The notes under the pieces were generated by a model. It ran no database searches. It had not been told where the DNA came from and saw only the letters and a list, made by a program, of their open reading frames with translations. This document shows positions 6,710-13,382 of a stretch of DNA of 13,382 nt, one piece after another. Within the stretch, counting starts at the first letter, position 1, and each line of letters opens with the position of its first letter. Origin of the DNA: CAYLJO01 sp964383905 (lineage in GTDB: Bacteria; Acidobacteriota; Blastocatellia; Pyrinomonadales; Pyrinomonadaceae); the NCBI GenBank assembly GCA_964383905.1, contig CAYLJO010000176.1, positions 1-13,382 on the forward strand. Direction: 5' to 3'. The position numbers and the translations under genes were made by a program.

Positions 6710-7531
6710 GTGAAACTAAAGAACATGCCCGAAAGAGCCATCGAAGAGTATCGTGTTACAGACGAACCCTACTACCTCGCCGTGGCGCGTGAGATAGAGC
6801 TGTTCGAAGCGGCCCACGCGGCCCGCCTGCCCGTGATGCTGAAAGGGCCCACCGGCTGCGGCAAGACACGCTTTGTCGAGCACATGGCGTGGCGGCTCGA
6901 CCGCCCGTTAATTACGGTCGCGTGCCACGAAGACCTTTCCGCCACCGACCTGGTCGGTCGTTTTCTGCTCGAAGGCGAAGAAACCATCTGGCATGACGGG
7001 CCGCTGACGGCAGCCGTGCGTAACGGCGCCATCTGCTACCTGGACGAAGTTGTCGAAGCGCGCAAAGACACAGTCGTCATCATTCACCCGCTGACGGATG
7101 ACCGGCGGCGACTGCCGATTGAGAAGCGCGGCACGGTGCTCGACGCGCCGCCTGATTTCATGCTCGTCGTCTCGTACAACCCGGGCTATCAATCCATCCT
7201 GAAAGACCTGAAGCAATCGACGCGCCAGCGCTTCGTCGCCATTGAATTCGACTACCCGCCGGCGGAGTTGGAAGCGGAGATCGTCGGGCGCGAAGGCGGC
7301 GTGGATCTGAACGTGGCGCGCGACCTGGTCCTCATCGGCCAGAAGGTCCGCAACCTGCGCGGGCACGGCCTCGAAGAAGGCGTCTCCACGCGGCTCCTGA
7401 TCTACGCCGCGCAAATGATCGCGCGCGGCATCCCGCCCGTCGCCGCCGCCGAAGTCGCGATGTGCTCACCCATCACGGACGACCGCGAGTTGCAGCGCAG
7501 CATCCGCGAGATTGTGACGACTGTAATCTGA
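6710..7531 (+). CDS. MoxR-family AAA+ ATPase, NorQ/CbbQ/NirQ type
   Basis: A cytoplasmic AAA+ ATPase that, in characterised NorQ and CbbQ systems, forms a ring and works with a VWA partner (NorD or CbbO) to activate or load metal into a target enzyme. It has 273 residues, typical of the group. Walker A is GPTGCGKT (46-53), Walker B is ICYLDE (108-113), sensor 1 is around Asn157 in VSYNPGYQS, an arginine-finger region TRQRF is at 171-175, and the CbbQ-type C-terminal domain carries STRLL at 227-231. The GTG at 6710 has no clear Shine-Dalgarno sequence; ATG 6725 (Met6, MPERAIEEYRV) fits the usual family start equally well. A weak -10-like TATAAG lies at 6631. The nucleotidyltransferase gene begins 15 bases after the stop. 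The natural partner is the VWA protein at 8860. The target is unknown because no rubisco, nitric oxide reductase or other client is present here. Confidence 0.92.
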   Translation: MKLKNMPERAIEEYRVTDEPYYLAVAREIELFEAAHAARLPVMLKGPTGCGKTRFVEHMAWRLDRPLITVACHEDLSATDLVGRFLLEGEETIWHDGPLTAAVRNGAICYLDEVVEARKDTVVIIHPLTDDRRRLPIEKRGTVLDAPPDFMLVVSYNPGYQSILKDLKQSTRQRFVAIEFDYPPAELEAEIVGREGGVDLNVARDLVLIGQKVRNLRGHGLEEGVSTRLLIYAAQMIARGIPPVAAAEVAMCSPITDDRELQRSIREIVTTVI

Positions 7532-7546
7532 GGAGACTGAGAGTGA

Positions 7547-7986
7547 ATGCCCCTTCCAGACTTCAACGACGAAGGAGACTTGCCGAGGGGTTTGCATCAG
7601 GCAACGATTGATGAAATTATCACACGGTTCAGCACTGGAACTCCTCAAAGGCAAGCTGTCACGACACGGCTGACCCGCATCTATAATTTAGTCCAAGCAA
7701 CAGGCAAGCTGGAGCGCTTTATAATCTTTGGTAGTTTCATTACAAACAAACCTGACCCGAATGATGTTGACATCGTGCTTGTCATGGGTAACGATTTCAG
7801 CTTGAATGAGTGTGATGAAGAGGCAAGAATGCTTTTCGATCACACGCAAGCGGCTTTGAAGTTTGGGCGAGCATCTTTTGGCTTCGCCCCTCGATGCTGT
7901 TGCTTGAGTCACTGGATGAGTTTATCGAGCATTGGCAAATCAAGCGCGACCGAACCCGCCGCGGGCTCGTGGAGGTGAGATCATGA
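7547..7986 (+). pseudogene. Nucleotidyltransferase-like protein, frameshifted
   Basis: The first 111 residues form a nucleotidyltransferase-fold domain: FGSF at 61-64 followed by DVDIVLV at 73-79 gives the GS-x(n)-DxD pattern of minimal nucleotidyltransferases. I recall similar bacterial proteins listed as DUF6932, but could not check. After codon 111 the frame turns into low-quality sequence (PRCCCLSHW). Adding one T to the TTTT run at 7876-7879 restores a sensible tail (WLRPSMLLLESLDEFIEHWQ...) ending at TGA 7984-7986, for a 146-residue protein. The repaired stop overlaps the next start as ATGA, the usual sign of an original coupled pair. As it stands the frame ends at 7978. GGAGA at 7532-7536 is the ribosome binding site. 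It follows the NorQ-type gene by 15 bases and has visibly lower GC. Either a real mutation or a homopolymer sequencing error could explain the shift. Confidence 0.8.
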
Positions 7987-8192
7987 TTCACAATGATCAA
8001 GAGATGGAAGCAACTCAGGAGCGCATTGCGTATTTCCAGCGGCTACTCGCCCAGTTGCGTGTGTCAGCCACGCGCGAAGAGTTTCCGGCAGTCGCAAGCG
8101 GCTATCGCACAGAGATAGCCCGCATGCAAGATGAGGTGCTTGATTACCTCACACGGCACACCAGCGAGTCTACACCCGCAGAGGCGGCCTAA
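7983..8192 (+). CDS. Small helical protein coupled to the nucleotidyltransferase
   Basis: A 69-residue soluble protein, mostly amphipathic helix (residues 5-26 and 40-60), with an Ala-rich tail and no membrane segment or cysteine. I do not recognise a named domain. The start is ATG 7983, not the upstream TTG at 7932: GGAGG at 7971-7975 is 7 bases before it, and the ATG overlaps the repaired stop of the preceding gene by four bases (ATGA). Coupling to a nucleotidyltransferase is the arrangement of many two-gene modules, including toxin-antitoxin types, but no toxin or antitoxin domain is visible and that role is only a guess. It could also be a stabilising partner. The local GC is lower than in the flanking ATPase and VWA genes. 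Confidence 0.7.
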   Translation: MIHNDQEMEATQERIAYFQRLLAQLRVSATREEFPAVASGYRTEIARMQDEVLDYLTRHTSESTPAEAA

Positions 8193-8300
8193 AAGTGTGT
8201 CACGGCTCAATCCGCTTAGGCCGATCATTAGATATATTCAGCCGAGTTTCTTGAAGAGTTATCAGAGTCTTGTGAAGTCGAAGAAGCATAAAAGATACTA

Positions 8301-8817
8301 ATGATTATCTTGACAGCGCTCGTCTTCGGCTCTGCGATTCTCACGATCCGTGCCGAGTCTGATAGCCCGCGGCGCAATGTTTATCTCTTCAAGCCTTTGT
8401 CCACAGCTCTCATTATCCTGATTGCGCTGCAGACGAAATTTCCGACCTCATCGTTTTACAGGTGGACGATTGTCGCGGGACTTTGAAGGCGGGCGCGTTT
8501 TATCGGCGTGGGGCGCAATTCCTTTCTTGATTTATGGAGGTTTTATGCTGCGGCGGCTGTGGCCGTACCTGGGAAAGATGAAATTCCCGGTCATCGCTTA
8601 CATGCTGGTGATCCTGTCGATGGGGTGGCAGGCGTTGAACAGGTGGACGGCGGCGGGGCAAAGGGGAAGCGGGCTGGCCTTAGTTGGCGCGCTTCTGTTT
8701 ATCGCGTCGGACTCAATATTGGCTGTCAATAAGTTCAGGGGCCGTTTGCCCGGAGCGCACTTTTATATCCTGAGCACATATTTCACCGCGCAATGGTTGA
8801 TTGCCGTTTCGACTTAA
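8301..8817 (+). pseudogene. YhhN/TMEM86-family (lysoplasmalogenase-like) membrane protein, internally deleted
   Basis: Two reading frames give the two ends of one membrane protein. Frame 3 (8301-8486) encodes the N-terminal part with NVYLFKPLSTALIILIAL, the family's second-helix KPL signature, and stops at 8484. Frame 1, usable from about 8485, encodes AIPFLIYGGFMLRRLWPYLGKMKFPV and the C-terminal GALLFIASDSILAVNKF...FYILSTYFTAQWLI, which matches the end of the family. The middle section, roughly 50 residues that should hold the GDxxLM motif, is absent, and the frames do not match, so a deletion with a frame change is the simplest reading. Intact members are predicted to hydrolyse lysoplasmalogen or to be general integral-membrane hydrolases. 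No strong ribosome binding site is seen. The VWA gene starts 42 bases after its stop. Confidence 0.75.
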
Positions 8818-8859
8818 ATTCTCTAAGCTTGTATGTCACGTCTATGGTCGAAAGTCTGA

Positions 8860-11800
8860 ATGAACCGATGCCGGGATATGTCTGACGCGGGGAAGAATGA
8901 AAAGGCTTCCGGGCCTAAGCCGGTGGAGAAGGAGTTTCGCGAACATCTACGCTCGGTGCGAAGTGTCACGGAGCGGCGCACGATCGCCGGGCTGGCGCGC
9001 GAGCTAAGCAAGCTCCCCGTCGATCAGGCGCGCGCCGCGCTGGAGACGAGTGCGGCGATTGCCGGCGTCTCGTTGCGCGCGAGTATAGAGTTTTTGCGCG
9101 CCGCACCGGAAGCCGCGCGGGTGCTGGAAGCGGCTGAGCTGCGCTCGTGGGGCGAGATGGGCCGGCGTCTCGCGATGGGCGATGTGGAAATGGCTGTATC
9201 TTTCTTCGCGGCCGGAGCTGAATGCCTCATTCATGTGCCGCAAGCGGCGCGACCGCTTATCTTCCAGGTTTGCGCCCGGCAAATGACGCTCTCCAGTTCG
9301 GTGGCGACCGAGACATTTCGCCGCGCGCCGCTCCTTGCGCAAACGATCACCGACGCCGAGCTGCTCCGCTCGATCATCGAAGTTGCGGCAGAGATTTCCA
9401 AACGATCCGCCAAACACAGCGCGGATTTCCTGAGCGCCACGCCACGCCTCATCGAGCGTCTGCGCGATCTTGGCGGCGACGAGGCGCGGGTGGCGCAATC
9501 CGCGGTGCTGCTTGCTTCGGCGTTTGCGGCGCGGGCCGGCGGAATCGCAGCCGACGCCTGGGCGTCGCTGCCGGCGGCAATAGCTAATCTTGAAGCCGAG
9601 AATGCGCTCCGCCTGTTCAGGCGCGCCGGCGATTTTTTGGAGCGCGGTGGCGGCGCGGCGTTGCATATCCTCGTCGCCGGCGGCGATATACTGCGAGCCG
9701 TCCCGGAAGTCTTCGACGGCTGGGTAGATCTGCTGTGGGTTGTCGCGGAACATGGCAATGCCGGCCTGGTTGCTTTCGTGCGCTCCAGCCCTGCACTGTT
9801 TCAGACGCTCGCGAGCGACACGGACCACAGGCGTGTCACGGAGCTGGCGCGTCGCATCATCGCAGTGACGCGTGAGGTCGCGCGCGTCGATGCCGAAGCC
9901 GCGCTCGCCTGCTTTCGTTCAAGCTCGAAAGCCCTGCGGACGGTTTCTATCGAACAGTTCGAGCAGTGGGCGCGCGATGGAATCTCGCGGGAGCGCAGCG
10001 AGGGGCGCGCACGGCGTAGTTATTATGCGCTTGAAACGCGCCAGAGCAACGAAGCTTTGCAGAGCGGTGGCGCAGGGCTGTCGCTGGAGAGCGTGCAGCG
10101 CCTCCTGCGCCTCTACGTAGAAGCGTTGACGGGGCGCACGGTGGAGATTGCGCCTCTCGCCCCCGTGCCCATCGAGTCGCGCATCGGTGACGGGCGCACG
10201 ATTCATCTGCCTTCGGTGGTCGCGGAATTCGGTAATGAGGAGCTGGATTTTCGTCTCTACAAAGTGCTGGCCGCGCACGCCGCCGGTCAGATCGAGTTCG
10301 GCACATACGAGCGTGAAGCGCCTGACCTGCGAGCGGCATGCGCTTCGATCGCCGAACTCTATGCTAAGGAGAATATCGACGCACGAGATGCGTTCTCTTT
10401 GAACGGTTACATCAACGAAATGGAGAAAGGCGAAGCCGCCCTCCCGCCCGAAGAAGAAGCGCGCCGTGCGGCAACCGCGCCCCGCGTGCTGCCGCACGGC
10501 GCCGATTACCGCTCAGTGCTTCAGCTATTCCCGTATACAGGACTGGCGATGCGCATCTTCGGTACGCTTGAAAATGGTCGCATAGATCGTCGCCTGCGCC
10601 ATGCTTATCGCGGACTTGGGCGTGATCTCAATTTTATCCGGGAACACCTGCGAAAAAGCCGCCCTCGCATTGTGGATATTCCCGTCAGCCTCGTGCCCTT
10701 CGAGCTACTCTTTCAAATCACACTCTGCGGCGGCGCGCTCGGCGACGCGCGGAAGTTTTACGGCCAAATTGTCTCTGAGCTGGAAGGCATCGTCGCAGAC
10801 TATCTCATCCGCCCGACCGCAACGGTTGCCGACACGCTGATGGCGACGAGCCGCGTCTACACGCTCTTTCAATCCGTCACGCCAGACCAGTCCGAACAGC
10901 AGGCGGAGGCCGCTGCTGAAGGGGCTGAAGCGGATGATGAGAGCGCCGCGATTGAGACGCAGGAGGCGGAGGGAGCCTCGGAGCGGAGGCCGCGCCAAAC
11001 GGATGCGCGCGAGCTCTTTAATGCCTGGACGGCCGCCGACCAGCAGGGCGACCCGGATGATCTCGACGGGGCCGAAGCATGGATCCAGGCAGAGACCCCC
11101 GAACAAGGCCTCGAACCGGGCGAGGTGGCCTACAACTACGACGAGTGGGATCGAGAACTGACGGACCATCGGGTGGACTGGTGCCGCGTCATCGAGAAGC
11201 GCGTGCGGCGCGGTGACCACGCGTTCGTCGAACAGACTCGCGAGCGTTATAGGGGAGTGATCTCGTCAATACGCCATCAATTTCAGTTGATGAAACCGGA
11301 GAATTTGCTCCGCGTGGCCAACGAATTGGACGGGGACGATTATAATCTCAACGCGGTCATCGATTACGTCGTTGATCGCCACGCAGACGGCCAGCAATCG
11401 GAGCGCCTCTACACCAAGCGTTTGCGGCGACATCGCGCTGTCGCGGTCTCATTTCTTCTCGACCAATCTTCATCGACGGCGCGTACCATCGGTCGCCATC
11501 CGCTGCAACCCTACACGCACCCCGGAAGGCGCATCATCGAAATCGAAAAGGAAGGCCTCGTCCTGATGAGCGAGGCGCTCGAGGCGGTTGGCGATCTTTA
11601 TTCCATTAACGGCTTTACTTCGGAAGGTCGCCGCAACGTCAAGTTTTACGTCGTCAAAGATTTTGACGAGCGCTATTCAGAAGAGATCGAGCGGCGCATC
11701 GGCGGCATTACATACCAGAACAATACGCGCCTTGGCGCGGCGATTCGCCACGCCGCCGCGCGCCTGGCGCTCCAGGAGGCGCGGACACGCCTCCTGATTG

Positions 11801-12042
11801 TTCTTTCTGACGGTCGCCCTTATGACCATGATTACGGGGATGCGCGCTATGCCCGCGAAGACACTCGCGCGGCACTCCGGCAGGCAAAGAATCAAGGGAT
11901 CACGCCTTTCTGTGTGACGATTGACAGGGAATCGGAGGCGGAGCTGCGCGACCTCTACGGCGACATCGGCTATACGATTATTGACGATGTCCTCTCGCTG
12001 CCGGAGCGCATGCCCGGTATTTATCGGCGGCTGACGACCTGA
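8860..12042 (+). CDS. NorD/CbbO-type VWA protein with long N-terminal helical repeat region
   Basis: A 1060-residue cytoplasmic protein, long for NorD or CbbO (about 600-800 residues). Residues 68-378 are helix-rich and read as about eight degenerate units of 36-44 residues with an AxxFLRxxPxxxxxL-type core. Residues 400-670 resemble the NorD/CbbO middle region. Residues 677-760 are an acidic, low-complexity linker. The C-terminal core begins near 795 (VISSIRHQFQLMKPENLLRVA, then DGDDYNLNAVIDYVVDRH). The VWA domain follows with a complete MIDAS: D868-x-S870-x-S872, T956 in NNTRLG, and D984 in LSDG. The end (ITPFCVTIDRE...IIDDVLSLPERMPGIYRRL) is typical of NorD. It should couple the NorQ-type ATPase at 6710 to an unseen client. 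Starts at 8860 and 8878 (MSDAGKNEK) both lack a clear ribosome binding site. Confidence 0.9.
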   Translation: MNRCRDMSDAGKNEKASGPKPVEKEFREHLRSVRSVTERRTIAGLARELSKLPVDQARAALETSAAIAGVSLRASIEFLRAAPEAARVLEAAELRSWGEMGRRLAMGDVEMAVSFFAAGAECLIHVPQAARPLIFQVCARQMTLSSSVATETFRRAPLLAQTITDAELLRSIIEVAAEISKRSAKHSADFLSATPRLIERLRDLGGDEARVAQSAVLLASAFAARAGGIAADAWASLPAAIANLEAENALRLFRRAGDFLERGGGAALHILVAGGDILRAVPEVFDGWVDLLWVVAEHGNAGLVAFVRSSPALFQTLASDTDHRRVTELARRIIAVTREVARVDAEAALACFRSSSKALRTVSIEQFEQWARDGISRERSEGRARRSYYALETRQSNEALQSGGAGLSLESVQRLLRLYVEALTGRTVEIAPLAPVPIESRIGDGRTIHLPSVVAEFGNEELDFRLYKVLAAHAAGQIEFGTYEREAPDLRAACASIAELYAKENIDARDAFSLNGYINEMEKGEAALPPEEEARRAATAPRVLPHGADYRSVLQLFPYTGLAMRIFGTLENGRIDRRLRHAYRGLGRDLNFIREHLRKSRPRIVDIPVSLVPFELLFQITLCGGALGDARKFYGQIVSELEGIVADYLIRPTATVADTLMATSRVYTLFQSVTPDQSEQQAEAAAEGAEADDESAAIETQEAEGASERRPRQTDARELFNAWTAADQQGDPDDLDGAEAWIQAETPEQGLEPGEVAYNYDEWDRELTDHRVDWCRVIEKRVRRGDHAFVEQTRERYRGVISSIRHQFQLMKPENLLRVANELDGDDYNLNAVIDYVVDRHADGQQSERLYTKRLRRHRAVAVSFLLDQSSSTARTIGRHPLQPYTHPGRRIIEIEKEGLVLMSEALEAVGDLYSINGFTSEGRRNVKFYVVKDFDERYSEEIERRIGGITYQNNTRLGAAIRHAAARLALQEARTRLLIVLSDGRPYDHDYGDARYAREDTRAALRQAKNQGITPFCVTIDRESEAELRDLYGDIGYTIIDDVLSLPERMPGIYRRLTT

Positions 12043-12137
12043 TGCCTTTTTGCTCGCTCGCCTTACCTGGTGATGCGATTGATTAGGCGTCGTGGCAAAA
12101 CTGAGAGATGATACGAAAAAACTAAGGAGCACGCATC

Positions 12138-12641
12138 ATGGGTAACCGGACAGGTCGTCATGAGAGTATCAAGAAGCTCAGCGAGATGATCAAGGGGATA
12201 GATTTCGCGATGCTGACCACCGTCGACGTGGACGGGACGCTTCGCAGCCGGCCGATGTCAACGCAGCAAGCGGAATTTGACGGCGTCCTGTGGTTCTTCA
12301 CACGCGCCAGCTCACACAAGGTTGACGAAGTCGAGCATGACCATCACGTTAATATCAGCTACGCCAAGCCGGAAGATCAACGCTACATTTCCATCTCTGG
12401 CACGGCCCGTCTTGTCCGCGACCGGAAGAGGATGGAAGAGCTCTGGAATCCGGTGTTGAAGGCCTGGTTTCCAAAAGGGCTCGAAGACCCCGACATCGCC
12501 CTCCTCAAAGTAGATGTCAACCAGGCCGAATACTGGGACTCGTCATCAAGCACGATGGCCCACCTATTCGGCTTCGTGAAAGCCGTTGCGGCAGGCGACA
12601 AATTCCGGCCCGGCGAAAACGAAAAGCTCGATTTGAAGTAA
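12138..12641 (+). CDS. General stress protein, pyridoxamine 5'-phosphate oxidase-like fold
   Basis: A 167-residue cytoplasmic protein of the split-barrel flavin-binding family related to general stress protein 26. The conserved N-terminal strand pair AMLTTVDVDGTLRSRPM is at 24-40, WFFT at 52-55, NISYAKPEDQRYISISGTA at 72-90, and EYWD at 131-134 near the C-terminus. Members bind FMN or related cofactors and are induced by stress; a true PdxH role is unlikely because the protein is too short and lacks the PdxH C-terminal block. The start is clear: AAGGAG at 12124-12129 with 8 bases before ATG. It lies 95 bases after the VWA gene on the same strand with no obvious terminator between, so read-through is possible. 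Confidence 0.88.
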   Translation: MGNRTGRHESIKKLSEMIKGIDFAMLTTVDVDGTLRSRPMSTQQAEFDGVLWFFTRASSHKVDEVEHDHHVNISYAKPEDQRYISISGTARLVRDRKRMEELWNPVLKAWFPKGLEDPDIALLKVDVNQAEYWDSSSSTMAHLFGFVKAVAAGDKFRPGENEKLDLK

Positions 12642-12758
12642 GCGTAACGTCGGAGCAGGGCCTATCAGCCTGTAAAATCTTTGCCACCGCAGCGCATAGG
12701 CCGGCGATGCGACATTAGCCGCGCTTGCCGGGCTATAGTGGCGCAAGTCGCGTCACAC

Positions 12759-12777
12759 CTCCCCGGCGTGCGGGGAG
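12759..12777. terminator. GC-rich hairpin downstream of the stress protein gene
   Basis: CTCCCCG (12759-12765) and CGGGGAG (12771-12777) form a perfect 7-bp stem with a 5-base loop. No T tract follows on the + strand (the next bases are CGCCGCGG), so intrinsic termination is weakly supported. The rest of 12642-12861 shows no convincing gene. Confidence 0.3.
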
Positions 12778-12861
12778 CGCCGCGGTCGCATCAAAACACG
12801 CGCCGCTTTTGTTCGCATGATGACGATTGGTACGCCTTCGGATTAGATATATTGTCCTTAG

Positions 12862-13332
12862 GCTTTAGCGCAAGACAAGGCGGCCAAAATCGACGAGTTG
12901 ATGAGACTCGCGCACAACTATAGGCAGTTTAACGGCTCGGTGTTGGTCGCCGAAAACGGAAAGGTGATCTACAAAAAAGGTCTTGGTTTGGCCAACATGG
13001 AGTGGAACATCCCGAATGAGCCTGACACTAAATTCAGGCTCGGTTCAATCACGAAACAGTTTACCTCGATGCTGGTTTTGCAGCTGGTTGAACAGGGAAG
13101 GCTAAAATTAGACGGGAAGGTAACCGACTACTTGCCCGATTACCGTAAAGATACCGGCGAGAAAGTGACCATCCACCACCTCTTGACCCATACCTCCGGC
13201 GTCCCGAACTATACCGCCCAGCCACGGTTTTTTGAGGACGTGAGCCGTAACCCTTTCACCGTCGAAGACTTCATCAGGAAATATGCCAGTGGCGATCTGG
13301 AGTTTGAGCCCGGATCGAAATTCAATTACTGA
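12862..13332 (+). pseudogene. Serine beta-lactamase-family hydrolase, truncated at both ends
   Basis: The frame encodes the first half of a class C beta-lactamase/DD-peptidase-like serine hydrolase. The nucleophile motif SITK sits in FRLGSITKQFTSML (codons at 13045-13056), and HHLLTHTSGVPNY follows. It ends in EPGSKFNY and then TGA, exactly where the family continues with the catalytic Tyr-x-Asn motif (NYSNxGY), so about half of the protein is missing. Upstream, the in-frame ALAQDKAAKIDELMRLAH at 12862-12915 looks like the end of a signal peptide with a cleavage site after ALA, but TAG at 12859 cuts it from any hydrophobic region. TTG 12898 or ATG 12901 would give a leaderless protein. Loss of both the export signal and the second active-site motif argues for a remnant. 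Intact relatives are periplasmic or extracytoplasmic hydrolases of varied substrates. Confidence 0.75.
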
Positions 13333-13353
13333 TGTTACGCAGAGAAGAGAGCA

Positions 13354-13382
13354 ATGATAAACTTGACAGATGAACAAATCAC
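13354..13382 (+). CDS. Start of an unidentified gene running off the window
   Basis: ATG at 13354 opens a frame MINLTDEQI that is still open at the last base. The purine-rich AGAGAAGAGAG at 13341-13351 is a good ribosome binding site just ahead of it. It begins 21 bases after the premature stop of the beta-lactamase remnant, so it may lie at the junction that truncated that gene. Nine residues are too few to name a family. Confidence 0.45.

Noticed and set aside
7932..8192. TTG start at 7932 for the small protein
   Set aside because: The extra 17 residues overlap the restored nucleotidyltransferase frame, and the ribosome binding site GGAGG sits correctly for ATG 7983.
9004..9828. Long minus-strand open frame (274 codons) inside the VWA gene
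   Set aside because: It lies opposite a high-GC coding region and its product is Arg/His/Ala-rich without any domain. The + strand VWA protein is clearly the real gene.
8227..12853. Shared 12-mer ATTAGATATATT at 8227-8238 and 12842-12853, both ahead of broken genes
   Set aside because: It is short, AT-rich and -10-like, with no matching flanks, so it is more likely chance or a promoter word than a target-site duplication.
1..13382. CRISPR arrays, tRNA genes, complete insertion sequences
   Set aside because: I saw no regularly spaced repeats, no tRNA cloverleaf signatures and no transposase reading frame in the window.

Overview
The window reads as chromosome from a moderately GC-rich Gram-negative bacterium. 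The lipid A-type acyltransferase at the left edge implies an outer membrane. The protein style (SerS, MnmA, SppA and the NorQ/NorD-type pair) resembles Acidobacteriota, perhaps Blastocatellia, but that placement is an impression from sequence style and has no marker gene behind it.

Layout. 1-551: 3' part of an LpxL/HtrB-like acyltransferase. 552-1037: no protein gene; it holds a textbook sigma-70 promoter, an ATG-free and structured stretch that I call a candidate noncoding RNA, and a perfect 12-bp hairpin. 1038-1799 (-): FabG-type reductase. 2091-3380 (+): seryl-tRNA synthetase, convergent with 3446-5236 (-) SppA across a 16-bp inverted repeat. 5399-6505 (-): MnmA, with a 30-bp perfect palindrome just upstream of its start.

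6710-12042 is the accessory part. It opens with a NorQ/CbbQ-type MoxR AAA+ ATPase and closes with a 1060-residue NorD/CbbO-type VWA protein. These two families normally work together as an ATP-driven chaperone that activates or metallates a partner enzyme, but no rubisco or nitric oxide reductase gene is in view. About 1.3 kb of mostly lower-GC material separates them: a nucleotidyltransferase-like gene broken by a one-base frameshift, a translationally coupled 69-residue helical protein, and a YhhN/lysoplasmalogenase-like gene with an internal deletion. The VWA protein carries a long N-terminal helical region that I read as about eight degenerate repeats, followed by the usual NorD core with an intact MIDAS.

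12138-12641 encodes a general-stress pyridoxamine-phosphate-oxidase-like protein. 12862-13332 is a beta-lactamase-family gene damaged at both ends. A new reading frame with a good ribosome binding site begins at 13354 and runs off the window.

Housekeeping genes (tRNA charging, tRNA thiolation, envelope proteolysis, fatty acid or polyester reduction, lipid A acylation) are mixed in both orientations with short intergenic inverted repeats. The right half shows gene decay and insertion around a conserved ATPase-VWA pair.
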